This document shows, piece after piece, positions 30,802-38,294 of a stretch of 44,677 nt of DNA (the first letter of the stretch is position 1; the number at the start of each line of letters is the position of its first letter). The translations under genes and the position numbers were made by a program. This DNA is from an uncultured Alphaproteobacteria bacterium (GTDB taxonomy: Bacteria; Pseudomonadota; Alphaproteobacteria; RF32; CAG-239). The notes beneath the pieces are model-generated. The model ran no database searches and was not told the DNA's origin. It was given only the letters and a program-made list of their open reading frames with translations. Where the stretch lies: NCBI GenBank assembly GCA_949297665.1, contig CASFTO010000031.1, positions 1 to 44,677 of the forward strand, in the 5' to 3' direction.

Positions 30802-32019
30802 ATGTTCAGCGTGATAATCAATGTGGCAATTTTTACAAAGCATTAAACAATTTTCTATAGTTGTTTCACCTCCGTCGGCAAAAGCCTTTTTATGATGTCC
30901 TTCTAATTCTTTTAAAGCAAAAGCTCTACCACACCGAGCACATTTACCCTTTTGGTGGTCATAAGCTTGTTTTTGTTGTCGGTCACTAAAAGCCCGATGC
31001 CAAATTAATGTTCTGTCACCGGAGAGGCAATATTCATAAAATCCTTTTTTCTTCAAACCGTCAGGGTCAATCTCATACAAGTCATATAAACGTTTAAGTT
31101 CCTTTTCAATTTCTATTAGGTTAATATTCTTTTCCTTATACTTGTTATACAAAATTCCCCACTCCAAACCTTTCATATCAGAACGATAGACATTAAAAGT
31201 TTGTTTTACCCAATTAATAGCATTTGTAAAATATTGTATAAGCTCATTTGCGTCATCGTCAAAACGGTGTTTACTCATATAATCTTTAATTTGAGGATAT
31301 TCCGAGGTTTCTGCATTAATCCGCCATTTAAGCGCCAGTTCCAGCAAAAGCTGGCGATTCGCTTTATCGCCAAGTCCGCCCATATCGCCTAAAACTTTAT
31401 CCGCCGAAAGGCTTAGCAAGGTTTTTCGGTCATCATTGTCATAATAAGACATATTGATAGCCTCGTTATTGTGGCGTTTGGAGAAAAATTGTTTGGCAGA
31501 AGTCAGCCAATCTCCGGTATAGTTGGCATTCAGTAGTTCTTGGTCTGTCATCTGTTTTCCGGCTATATTAATAGTGTGGAACCAATCCAGTTTTTCATCG
31601 TCAGTCCCCTCACAAACATAAACCTGTAAGCGATAATCCAGTATTTCTTTTTGTTTTTCCGCGGATAAGCCTTCAAAAGTCTGAGTATTCCGCCCGTTAA
31701 AGTCTATGGCGACCGGATTCCCGTTTCCGTCATCGTTGGTTATAAACTGGCAGATAGAAATAAGCCGTTGCTGTCCGTCAATAACTTCAAATGTTCCGTT
31801 CGGATTAACCGCCCAATACATACTGTTCAGCGGCATATTATTATAAACCGACACCATAACTCTGTCCCTGTCATCAGGATTATACACAAAAGCCCGCTGA
31901 TACGCCGGTCGGATATTAAGCTTGCCGCCAAACGCTACCACGCCTTTTTCGCCGCTGTCTTGATAACCGTTTACCAAATCCCCGATTCGGATATCCGGTT
32001 GTGATGTTTTCATAGTCAT
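30796..32019 (-). CDS. DUF262 (GmrS/ParB-like) plus HNH endonuclease protein
   Basis: 407 residues. The N-terminal domain carries the DUF262 hallmarks RPAYQRAFVYN (37-47) and VIDGQQRLISI near 80-90, seen in GmrSD-type and related NTP-dependent restriction proteins. The C-terminus is an HNH nuclease: CxxC (GKCARCG), the GHHKKAF histidine pair, the Asn in TIENCLMLC, and CKNCHIDYH. The intact nuclease and DGQQR motifs suggest an active defence nuclease. It follows the EcoRI-type methyltransferase with essentially no spacer (AAGGA at the end of the methylase gene serves as RBS), giving a two-gene restriction-modification-like unit. Base composition is visibly GC-richer than flanking housekeeping genes, consistent with recent transfer. 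Confidence 0.88.
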   Translation of the reverse strand: MTMKTSQPDIRIGDLVNGYQDSGEKGVVAFGGKLNIRPAYQRAFVYNPDDRDRVMVSVYNNMPLNSMYWAVNPNGTFEVIDGQQRLISICQFITNDDGNGNPVAIDFNGRNTQTFEGLSAEKQKEILDYRLQVYVCEGTDDEKLDWFHTINIAGKQMTDQELLNANYTGDWLTSAKQFFSKRHNNEAINMSYYDNDDRKTLLSLSADKVLGDMGGLGDKANRQLLLELALKWRINAETSEYPQIKDYMSKHRFDDDANELIQYFTNAINWVKQTFNVYRSDMKGLEWGILYNKYKEKNINLIEIEKELKRLYDLYEIDPDGLKKKGFYEYCLSGDRTLIWHRAFSDRQQKQAYDHQKGKCARCGRAFALKELEGHHKKAFADGGETTIENCLMLCKNCHIDYHAEHK

Positions 32020-32020
32020 A

Positions 32021-33100
32021 TTATTTTTTCCTTTTAATTAGTATGCGTTTAAATGTAGGTTGAGCTCCTCCCTGATTACTATAATAGACAAGACTTGTCA
32101 TATTAGCGGTATAGTGTCCTCGTCCCCCTTGTTCACGATACTTTTTCAACCATTTTTCACCTATACGTTTCACTCCAAGTTCGTCGGATCCATACCTTCC
32201 GGTATAATCAGCACACCCCAAAATCTCAAATTGTTCAGGATTATATTTATCAACAAAGGTTATCGGCACGCCCATAACCCCGTCATAATCCATCGGGATA
32301 TCGCTGACTTTATCAACGTTAATCGCGTCATAATTATCGTATTTGGGATACGTCTTCTCAAATCCGTAATATTTCTTGCCGGTATTAATTACTTCATTCC
32401 GTTTGCTTGTTTCCAAATTTGTATACCAACAAACAGCAGGCGTTTTGATGTAATTTTCATCGGGATTATAACCTTTGGAAATCACATATTTTCTATTCGC
32501 CTCCAGGGTATTACGATATTTTGTTTTGAAAATCATGGAACAATTAAATCCATAGCCAAACCACAATCGGTTTTCTTTAATAAGCGGGAAAATTTCTTTA
32601 TACGTTATGGCGTTCATGTTTCCGATAATCAGAAACTTTTTCTTATATTTCATCAGTTGTGCCACATATTCCCGGAATAAAGAAAATGGCGGATTCGTAA
32701 TCACAATATCCGCCTGTTGCAACAGTTTGACACATTCTTCGCTTCTGAAGTCGCCGTTTCCTTTCATCGGGATTTCTATAATATCCTCAAGACAAGTGAT
32801 TCCGTTGCCCGTATTGTCTTTATCCAAAATATACATCGTGGACGAGTCTTTGTCTTTTTCATAGTGCGTGGCGATAACTTTTTTGATTTTGAACGCCTCA
32901 AAATTATCCGCCAGATATTTCAAAAAATTGGATTTCGGCGTGCCCAGTCCGATTCCGTTATGGTCGTCGCAGTTGCAATATATCACTTTGCCCTTGAAAT
33001 ATTTAGCATAATTGGCCAGTTCTTTTTTGATGTCTTCGTAAGTGGTATAAAATTCATCATTTTTAGCGTCTTTGGCTTTGTGTAAATTTTGATTTCCCAT
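32021..33100 (-). CDS. EcoRI-family adenine-specific DNA methyltransferase
   Basis: 359 residues. The start GNQNLHKAKDAKNDEFYT is the recognisable N-terminus of the EcoRI methylase family, and the catalytic NPPF lies at 136-139, preceded by ADIVIT. A SAM-binding FxGK-like strand KGKVIYCNCDDHNG is near 37-50. It transfers methyl groups to adenine N6 and would protect the host against a partner nuclease. In classical EcoRI the partner is a PD-(D/E)XK enzyme; here the neighbour is a DUF262-HNH protein, so this is not a textbook EcoRI system. The RBS is GGGAGAAGGGC before the ATG. Expression is probably gated by the structured leader upstream. GC is visibly higher than in adjacent genes. Confidence 0.9.
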   Translation of the reverse strand: MGNQNLHKAKDAKNDEFYTTYEDIKKELANYAKYFKGKVIYCNCDDHNGIGLGTPKSNFLKYLADNFEAFKIKKVIATHYEKDKDSSTMYILDKDNTGNGITCLEDIIEIPMKGNGDFRSEECVKLLQQADIVITNPPFSLFREYVAQLMKYKKKFLIIGNMNAITYKEIFPLIKENRLWFGYGFNCSMIFKTKYRNTLEANRKYVISKGYNPDENYIKTPAVCWYTNLETSKRNEVINTGKKYYGFEKTYPKYDNYDAINVDKVSDIPMDYDGVMGVPITFVDKYNPEQFEILGCADYTGRYGSDELGVKRIGEKWLKKYREQGGRGHYTANMTSLVYYSNQGGAQPTFKRILIKRKK

Positions 33101-33113
33101 GCCCTTCTCCCAA

Positions 33114-33141
33114 CAAAAAAATCGCCTTGGTGCAAAGGCGA
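33114..33141 (-). terminator. Terminator at the end of the methyltransferase leader
   Basis: On the minus strand TCGCCTT pairs with AAGGCGA around TGCACC (plus coordinates 33122-33141), followed by seven T (33115-33121). It stands only 14 bp before the methyltransferase start codon, so it must be read through for the cassette to be expressed. Confidence 0.85.
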
Positions 33142-33362
33142 CTGGAAGTAGTACCTATTCACAGGAATAGTGGGCATATTAATTTAAACCAGGCACAAGC
33201 AAACGCTTATCCCTTATATAAACGTATTAGCCTCCTTCCAGTCGGGAGACCAGAAGGAGTTTTTTACGCCAATGGTATTTGGCAACCTGTGATGAGGGTA
33301 CTAACCTCGGGGCAGACACCAACCTGCCTTATTTCCAAGATTAAAGGATAAGAAATAAAAAG
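33114..33362 (-). ncRNA. Structured 5' leader of the methyltransferase/HNH cassette (candidate attenuator RNA)
   Basis: About 250 nt with no credible coding frame and several readable helices. Plus-strand arm coordinates: GGCAG/CTGCC 33311-33328; CGCCAA/TTGGCA 33267-33284; a 12-pair hairpin with two G-U pairs on the minus strand around a TCCC loop, 33234-33261; CTATTC/GAATAG with a 4-nt loop, 33155-33170; and the terminator 33114-33141. A perfect 10-bp long-range match joins 33235-33244 with 33139-33148. It competes with the TCCC-loop hairpin and shares three bases with the terminator's 5' arm, so alternative folds exist. I do not recognise a known riboswitch. A relative of phage C4-type antisense RNA is a weak guess. 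Confidence 0.6.
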
Positions 33363-33368
33363 CAAGAA

Positions 33369-33396
33369 ATTTTATTCAAAGGGGCGAGAATTTCAA
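33369..33396 (-). promoter_or_regulatory. Candidate promoter of the methyltransferase leader
   Basis: On the minus strand TTGAAA (plus 33391-33396) is followed after 16 bp by TAAAAT (plus 33369-33374). Transcription would begin near 33362, giving a leader of about 260 nt before the methyltransferase start at 33100. Confidence 0.5.
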
Positions 33397-33439
33397 ATAT
33401 GTAAAGAGGTACAAAAATAAAGGTAATAAACAAAAACAG

Positions 33440-33467
33440 CAAAAAAAGAGCCGTATTTTCTACGGCT
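33440..33467 (-). terminator. Terminator of fba
   Basis: On the minus strand GAGCCGTA pairs with TACGGCTC (plus 33447-33467) around GAAAA, followed by a run of T. It lies 23 bp beyond the fba stop codon. Confidence 0.9.
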
Positions 33468-33489
33468 CAATAAGCAAAGAAGGATAAGA

Positions 33490-34527
33490 TTAAGCGTATT
33501 TCTTTGCCATAACAGACAAAGGAACAGGTTTAATTTTATCAGCATGACCTGCAGCTCCGAAAGCAACATAACGGTCAATACAAACTTTCTTCATTTCTTC
33601 AATTGCAGGTTTCAAATATTTACGAGGATCAAATTCTTTTGGATTCTCAGCAAATAATCTTCTGATAGCTCCTGTAATAGCCATACGGCAGTCAGTATCA
33701 ACATTAACTTTGCGAACACCGGATTTAATACCGCGAACAATTTCTTCAACCGGTACACCGAATGTCTGAGGGATAGCACCACCATAAGCATTGATTAAAT
33801 CTTGCAATTCTTGAGGAACAGAAGAAGAACCATGCATAACCATATGAGTGTTAGGCAATTTTGCATGAATTTTTTCAATTACATCAATAGCCAAGATATC
33901 GCCGGTAGGTTTACGAGTAAATTTGTAAGCACCGTGCGATGTACCAACAGCAACAGCCAAAGCATCAATATTTGTTTCAGCAACAAATTTTGCAGCTTCA
34001 TCAGGATCTGTAACCAAACGTTTCTTATCAATAACGCCTTCAGCACCATGACCATCTTCTTTGTCACCTTTACCTGTTTCCAAAGAACCGATAACACCGA
34101 GTTCACCTTCAACCGAAGCGCCAACAGCATGAGCTCTGGCGACAACTTCTTTAGTAACGCGAACATTATATTCAAAAGAAGAAGGTGTTTTACCATCAGC
34201 TTCCAAAGAACCATCCATCATAACGGAAGAATAACCGTTAACCAAAGCGGATTGGCAAATATCAACAGAAGAACCGTGGTCTTGGTGCAAGCAGATAGGC
34301 AATTCAGGAAACATCTCGATTCCAGCTGCAATCATGTGGCGTATCATTGGGTCGCCGGCAAATTTTCTGGCACCCGTAGAAGTTTGGATAATCACGGGGG
34401 CGTTAACTTCTTTAGCTGCTTCCAAAACAGCAATAATTTGTTCCATATCATTAACATTAAAAGCCGGAACACCATAGTTGTTTTCGGCAGCGTGATCTAA
34501 AATCTGACGCATAGAAACTAAAGGCAT
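33490..34527 (-). CDS. fba: Class II fructose-1,6-bisphosphate aldolase
   Basis: 345 residues from the ATG at 34527 (AGGAG 7 nt upstream); the open frame continues 49 residues further without homology. Zinc and catalytic motifs are readable: HQDHGSSVD near 85 (first His ligands), MMDGS, the EGELG segment with a zinc-binding Glu, [19 protein letters not shown] and VNVDTDCR. It is the Calvin-type/long class II aldolase that cleaves fructose-1,6-bisphosphate to dihydroxyacetone phosphate and glyceraldehyde-3-phosphate in glycolysis or gluconeogenesis. It is monocistronic with its own promoter and terminator, and richer in favoured codons than its neighbours, as expected for a highly expressed gene. 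Confidence 0.96.
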   Translation of the reverse strand: MPLVSMRQILDHAAENNYGVPAFNVNDMEQIIAVLEAAKEVNAPVIIQTSTGARKFAGDPMIRHMIAAGIEMFPELPICLHQDHGSSVDICQSALVNGYSSVMMDGSLEADGKTPSSFEYNVRVTKEVVARAHAVGASVEGELGVIGSLETGKGDKEDGHGAEGVIDKKRLVTDPDEAAKFVAETNIDALAVAVGTSHGAYKFTRKPTGDILAIDVIEKIHAKLPNTHMVMHGSSSVPQELQDLINAYGGAIPQTFGVPVEEIVRGIKSGVRKVNVDTDCRMAITGAIRRLFAENPKEFDPRKYLKPAIEEMKKVCIDRYVAFGAAGHADKIKPVPLSVMAKKYA

Positions 34528-34565
34528 TATAATCTCCTTATCATAAATATTAATTCTCACCCATG

Positions 34566-34593
34566 AATATATAAATTTGCGCAATATTTGCAA
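34566..34593 (-). promoter_or_regulatory. Candidate fba promoter
   Basis: On the minus strand TTGCAA (plus 34588-34593) and TATATT (plus 34566-34571) are spaced by 16 bp, about 40 bp before the fba start codon. Confidence 0.5.
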
Positions 34594-34636
34594 GATATTT
34601 TTAACAAAATGACAAGGAAGATATGTCAGAAAGCAT

Positions 34637-34660
34637 AAAAAAAGTCCGCCAAAGCGGACA
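34637..34660 (-). terminator. Terminator of the small basic protein gene
   Basis: GTCCGC (plus 34644-34649) pairs with GCGGAC (34654-34659) around CAAA. On the minus strand it is followed by seven T, 26 bp after the small gene's stop. Confidence 0.9.
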
Positions 34661-34685
34661 TCAAGCAACAACAAATATTTTTTTA

Positions 34686-34907
34686 TTAAGCAACCTCTTT
34701 TTGTTTTTTGAAAAGCAAAACATTACTCAAGTCTTGTTTTATTTCTTTATCAAGACAAGTTCCGGTCGCTATAACTTTATACTGATCAAGGATAACCCCG
34801 CACGAAAGTCTCTTTTTTGTAGAGCAGAAACCGCCGGCAATTTTTTTTGCTCCGGCTTTTGCAAAAATATTTCTTTTAGTTTCGTTTTTAATTGTAGCCT
34901 TAATCAT
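34686..34907 (-). CDS. Small basic hypothetical protein
   Basis: 73 residues from the ATG at 34907, with AAAGGAAAT upstream; the frame can extend 9 residues further but without an RBS. It is lysine-rich throughout, with three cysteines ([12 protein letters not shown] and GTCLDK) and no signal peptide or transmembrane segment. It has its own terminator, so it is a real transcription unit. I do not recognise the family; a small nucleic-acid-associated or stress protein would fit the charge, but this is a guess. Confidence 0.6.
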   Translation of the reverse strand: MIKATIKNETKRNIFAKAGAKKIAGGFCSTKKRLSCGVILDQYKVIATGTCLDKEIKQDLSNVLLFKKQKEVA

Positions 34908-34934
34908 ATTTATTTCCTTTCTTATTATTGACAC

Positions 34935-35148
34935 AATAAATGGCAGGAAGTTTTGTTTTTGTCAATAATTATTTTTACAAATAAAGTAAAAAAACTCTCT
35001 AACAGAATATATACCACCAGAATATTAAATTAAAGTAAAGAAAAATAGTGTGTTTTGTCTAAATAGTGGATAAATTTGATGAAAAGTGATAAATTTGTAC
35101 CAAAACTCACAATAAAGGGGAAATGATGCATATTAAGGAAAAGCCAAA
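34935..35148. other. AT-rich intergenic stretch
   Basis: The space between the small basic protein gene and the tRNA-Ser terminator. I see no coding frame with support. A 13-codon frame with a GGGG stretch before it starts near 35124 but runs into the tRNA terminator and is not convincing. Confidence 0.6.
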
Positions 35149-35175
35149 TAAAAAAAGCCTGCAATAATTGCAGAC
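35149..35175 (-). terminator. Terminator of tRNA-Ser
   Basis: On the minus strand GTCTGCAA pairs with TTGCAGGC (plus 35057-range arms at 35068-35075 plus 100, i.e. 35168-35175 and 35157-35164) around TTA, followed by seven T. It lies 8 bp beyond the tRNA CCA end. Confidence 0.85.
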
Positions 35176-35182
35176 CTTTAAG

Positions 35183-35270
35183 TGGCGGAGTGTACAGGAC
35201 TCGAACCTGTGCATCCTTATTCGGGATGACGGATTAGCAATCCGCTGCATTACCGCTCTGCCAACACTCC
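35183..35270 (-). tRNA. tRNA-Ser (anticodon GCU)
   Basis: On the minus strand the acceptor GGAGTGT pairs with ACACTCC, followed by discriminator G and an encoded CCA (35183-35185). The anticodon arm CGGAT-TGCTAAT-CCG places GCU in the loop, reading AGC/AGU serine codons. A long variable arm (CATCCCGAATAAGGATG) confirms a class II serine tRNA, and the T arm is ACAGG-TTCGAGT-CCTGT. All arms pair well. Confidence 0.96.
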
Positions 35271-35424
35271 GTAACTTAAGAACATTTACATTAAGTTTTC
35301 CGTAACGTCAACATATTTTTTGCGAAAGTGAGTAATTTATTAGAAATGCACAGATTTCATTTATTTACTGCATTTTAAATAAATTGCTGTATATTAGGCG
35401 CAGTAAATTTTATGGAGAAAAAAA

Positions 35425-35856
35425 ATGAACCAGGAATATGAGTACATAGCGACTTTAAGTCCGGAAGAAAAAAGAATTTTTGTAGAAAGCTTTTGCAGTA
35501 TGGTCTGCTCAGATAAAAAAGTCGCAAAAGAAGAAATAGATTTTTTAAAAAATATCGGGAAAATGTATGAAATTCCGGAAGCTGAAATTGTAAATATTAT
35601 GAAAAATCTGAATAAAGAGCAGATTTTAGAAAAAGTAAGCCGGATTACGGAGCGCAAAAAAGCCTTGCAGTTGGTAAAGGAACTCTGCTTTTTAGCAAAT
35701 TCAGACAGTGGCTTGGATGATGATGAGATTGATTTTATCATTGATATTGCCGAGCGGCTAAATGTTGAGAATGATAAAATCAAACAAATCAATAAATGGG
35801 TATTAGACAAATTGGTTTTATTAAAAACCGGCGATATCATTTTAGAAAACGAATAA
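35425..35856 (+). CDS. TerB-like (tellurite-resistance-family) helical protein
   Basis: 143 residues, all helical, with two repeats of the acidic pattern typical of TerB domains: FVESFCSMVCSDKKVAKEEIDFLKNI (split near 20-45) and LANSDSGLDDDEIDFIIDIAERL near 88-110. Aspartate clusters at the helix ends could bind divalent metal. It is cytoplasmic, with no signal peptide. An ATGGAG element lies upstream and a plus-strand terminator follows at 35880-35908. A longer frame on the opposite strand is a shadow. The exact role is unknown; TerB-like proteins are linked to metal or phage stress. Confidence 0.78.
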   Translation: MNQEYEYIATLSPEEKRIFVESFCSMVCSDKKVAKEEIDFLKNIGKMYEIPEAEIVNIMKNLNKEQILEKVSRITERKKALQLVKELCFLANSDSGLDDDEIDFIIDIAERLNVENDKIKQINKWVLDKLVLLKTGDIILENE

Positions 35857-35879
35857 TCACCGTTTAAAGGATTTTTAAG

Positions 35880-35908
35880 GAGTCGCAAGTAATAGCGGCT
35901 CTTTTTTT
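35880..35908 (+). terminator. Terminator of the TerB-like gene
   Basis: GAGTCGC (35880-35886) pairs with GCGGCTC (35895-35901, one G-U) and is followed by seven T. Confidence 0.85.
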
Positions 35909-35923
35909 GCATATAATTTTCTT

Positions 35924-35952
35924 TTGCAAACAAATATAAAGTATGTTAAAAT
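35924..35952 (+). promoter_or_regulatory. Promoter of the 35982 gene
   Basis: TTGCAA (35924-35929) and TAAAAT (35947-35952) are separated by 17 bp. The -10 lies inside the possible 5' extension of the open frame, which argues for the downstream start at 35982. Confidence 0.6.
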
Positions 35953-35981
35953 ACATAAAAGCAAACAAAGAAAGTGCAACA

Positions 35982-36887
35982 ATGGCGGAGAATGGGCAAA
36001 TACAAGAATTATATCGGATAATAAACCGAGCCGTTTCACGCTGCACAAATCATGAAAACAATGCGGTAAACACAGAGATTTCTATATATCAAAGTAAGGT
36101 TGCTCATCGTCGAAGTGCAGATGGGCAATTAAGCATTTGGAAAGACGATTCGAAAGTGTATACGGAAACCGCCAAAGCGGTGGATTTTTGTGACAGTTTG
36201 GAAGAATATCGCCAGTCGATAGATTTATATGCGAGTAATAAACAAGATTTGAGCGAATATAACTATCGGAAATTATTAAAGGGAATAGAGCATTTTCGCC
36301 CGCAGATATATTCGGAGAATATGTATATTCTAAATGCGTTGGAATATAATTGTAAACGTCATCTGCCGGAATATCACGATAAAATGCTGTTGGAGGAGTA
36401 TAATCGCAAAGCCCTGCGCATTCGGGATATGAAAAAAGGATATGACCGTCAGCACCGTCAAAATCAAAAAGCATCTAAAGATTATGAAAAAAACGCATTG
36501 TATTTTTTCAAAGAAGTGATGAACAACGAGGAACTAAGAAAAATAAAAGGTTGTGCTGAGAAATTGTCGTTGTATGAAAACTGTTTAAACATTGTGGATT
36601 GCCTGCCTGCTGAAAAATACAATCGCAGTGCTAAATTTAAGCTAAAAAAGAATTTTAATTATGCCATACGCATAACCGCCGCCACTTTGAGTAAAGATGC
36701 GAATAATGCGGAGCAGGCCAAACGATATGAAGATATTTCTAAAAAAGCGGAATATGAAGAAAATCGTTATGCAAAAGCGATGGAGCGATTGAGAGAGTTC
36801 TCAGAAAAGCCCCAAAAATATAAAAGTAGAGCTTTATCCATAGAAGCACGCAACAAACGTGCAAAAGAAGAGTGGGATTATCGCTAG
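35982..36887 (+). CDS. Hypothetical charged helical protein
   Basis: 301 residues from the ATG at 35982, chosen because a good promoter overlaps the upstream alternative start at 35943. It is highly charged and predicted mostly helical, with many Tyr, Arg and Lys residues, no signal peptide, no membrane segment and no recognisable catalytic motif. The C-terminal 60 residues look coiled-coil and basic (AEYEENRYAKAMERLREF, then KSRALSIEARNKRAKEEW). I do not recognise the family. It stands alone after the TerB-like gene's terminator and before a foreign-looking lipoprotein gene, so this may be an accessory island. Confidence 0.65.
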   Translation: MAENGQIQELYRIINRAVSRCTNHENNAVNTEISIYQSKVAHRRSADGQLSIWKDDSKVYTETAKAVDFCDSLEEYRQSIDLYASNKQDLSEYNYRKLLKGIEHFRPQIYSENMYILNALEYNCKRHLPEYHDKMLLEEYNRKALRIRDMKKGYDRQHRQNQKASKDYEKNALYFFKEVMNNEELRKIKGCAEKLSLYENCLNIVDCLPAEKYNRSAKFKLKKNFNYAIRITAATLSKDANNAEQAKRYEDISKKAEYEENRYAKAMERLREFSEKPQKYKSRALSIEARNKRAKEEWDYR

Positions 36888-36931
36888 AATAAATTAAAAA
36901 GATTCGCGGATAAAAAACTGATAAAAGGCAT

Positions 36932-36964
36932 AAAAAAAGGGTTCCAAGCAAATGCTTGGGACCC
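36932..36964 (-). terminator. Terminator of the lipoprotein gene
   Basis: An 11-bp hairpin with one mismatch (plus 36939-36949 against 36954-36964, loop AAAT), followed on the minus strand by seven T, 16 bp after the lipoprotein stop codon. Confidence 0.85.
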
Positions 36965-36979
36965 TTATCCTAGTGCGTG

Positions 36980-37852
36980 TTAATGTTCAGCGTCGTATTC
37001 CGCCTTGTTGTAGCGGATCATCCATACATATTCGGCTTTGTGAGTTTCCTCAAAACCGAATTCTGAAACGGTAAAAATCGCTTCAGAAATGAATGGATAA
37101 CGGAGATAAGATACTCCGTTTTCTACAACAGCGTCCCCCATCTGGGCATCATTCTCCCATGCAGGAAGATTTTCCCAAGAGGATGTCTCTTCGTTGTAGA
37201 CGAAAGAGAGATCTTTGTGATGGTATGGATAATTGTTATATCCAATTTTTCCCACCACTGGGGTTAGTTCAACTTCTCCTAATCTTTCGTCGGTGAAAAC
37301 GCCAGCGAAAGAATTAATTTTAGCCACCGGATTCAGGCAGTCAACGCCCGGATTGGTGGTGGAGTTATAATTGAACTGCACCTCTTTCGTGGAACGGAGA
37401 ACGTTCCAACCACCTTCTTCACAGAAGGTGCTGTCTACAGACACGATAGGGTCCATAGACAGGTTATTGTGGTTGGTGAATTCCTTCTGGTAGGCTTTGT
37501 AGCCCTTAGAGAAGGAAATACCAAGAGATCTCCACTCAGCGCTCTGAGTGTCGCTGAAATTATAGACACGGGTAGTGTCTTTATAGACAGTTTCCCCTGC
37601 ATACACCGCTGTGTATGTGTCTTTAATCTCAATCTTGAAATCCACAACGCCGTCAACCAGCGTTGTTTCATTTTTTACCAATTCAGAGTGAGAGTATTCC
37701 CACTCGACTTCCTCTTCCTCTTCTTCCACTGGTGTTGTTTCTTCCACCGGTGGCAAAGAGGCTGACAACTCATTAAGCTCTTCGTAAGCGCAAGAGCTTA
37801 ATGAAAATACACTCAATAAAACAACGACAAAGAAGAATGTATTTTTCTTCAT
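36980..37852 (-). CDS. Hypothetical lipoprotein, probably horizontally acquired
   Basis: 290 residues with a lipoprotein signal (SLSSC, Cys21), then a Pro/Thr/Glu linker with a run of six Glu, then a beta-rich extracellular-type domain of about 230 residues rich in Tyr, Asn and Thr. No enzymatic motif is recognised. Codon use and base composition are visibly GC-richer than in neighbouring genes, and the linker style and Tyr/Asn-rich beta domain recall surface lipoproteins of Bacteroidota. No normal Shine-Dalgarno is found at the usual distance; GAGG lies 14 nt before the ATG inside a potential hairpin. It is its own transcription unit with a terminator. Transfer from another gut-type bacterium is inferred, not shown. 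Confidence 0.7.
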   Translation of the reverse strand: MKKNTFFFVVVLLSVFSLSSCAYEELNELSASLPPVEETTPVEEEEEEVEWEYSHSELVKNETTLVDGVVDFKIEIKDTYTAVYAGETVYKDTTRVYNFSDTQSAEWRSLGISFSKGYKAYQKEFTNHNNLSMDPIVSVDSTFCEEGGWNVLRSTKEVQFNYNSTTNPGVDCLNPVAKINSFAGVFTDERLGEVELTPVVGKIGYNNYPYHHKDLSFVYNEETSSWENLPAWENDAQMGDAVVENGVSYLRYPFISEAIFTVSEFGFEETHKAEYVWMIRYNKAEYDAEH

Positions 37853-38246
37853 ATGTCTACGCGCGCCTCAAGATGTTTCCACCTGTCTACTCACGCGTTA
37901 TTTTAAATTTAGCATTTGGCTATTGGGGGTACTTCAATACTCTTTTTCAATTGGTTAACCTAAGTTACTATTATTCGCTTGCGGTAGGCTGTTGTCGTAA
38001 TAATGCCTTTTCAATTAAAAAATTTCTATCTGCTACTGATCCGGTACTTCCAAATGTGTTGTTAATATTTAATTTTATTAAGTGAACTAAGCCGCACTAA
38101 GAGAATTTTTACAATAATAAAAATAAAACTTAGAAAACAGAATAATTCACTTTAGAACTTTAATATACCACATTTTTTGCCCTACGTCAAGCCTTTGTCG
38201 ATTCTCTTTTTCGATTCGAAGTCAAGGTAATGTATTGAAAATAAAC
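37853..38246. other. Intergenic region upstream of the lipoprotein gene
   Basis: 394 bp with no supported gene. Next to the lipoprotein start, ACGCG and CGCGT arms (plus 37859-37863 and 37894-37898) enclose an inner minus-strand hairpin AGGTG-GAAA-CATCT with a GNRA-type tetraloop, making a structured 5' leader likely. The rest is AT-rich and holds only a short TCGATTC direct repeat near 38200-38218. Confidence 0.5.
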
Positions 38247-38276
38247 AAAAAGCCCGAAGTTTTGTGCTTCGGGCTT
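38247..38276 (-). terminator. Terminator of the glycogen phosphorylase gene
   Basis: AAGCCCGAAG (plus 38250-38259) pairs perfectly with CTTCGGGCTT (38267-38276). On the minus strand it is followed by T residues, 18 bp past the glgP stop codon. Confidence 0.9.
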
Positions 38277-38294
38277 AATCTTGAATAAGATTTT

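Noticed and set aside
32060..32680. 206-codon frame antisense to the methyltransferase
   Set aside because: No RBS or recognisable domain; the opposite frame is an unambiguous EcoRI-family methylase.
33127..33351. 74-codon plus-strand frame in the methyltransferase leader
   Set aside because: Covers the hairpins and terminator of the structured leader and is better explained as RNA. Its translation faintly recalls frames read from phage C4/Icd regions, which is not enough to call a protein.
33802..34500. 232-codon frame antisense to fba
   Set aside because: Mirror of the strongly biased fba codons; no RBS and composition typical of shadow frames.
35124..35165. 13-codon frame preceded by a G-rich stretch near the tRNA-Ser
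   Set aside because: Overlaps the tRNA terminator stem and has no promoter; too short to support.
35394..35933. 179-codon minus-strand frame opposite the TerB-like gene
   Set aside because: No RBS, serine/phenylalanine-rich shadow translation; the plus frame has a clear TerB-like domain and a terminator.
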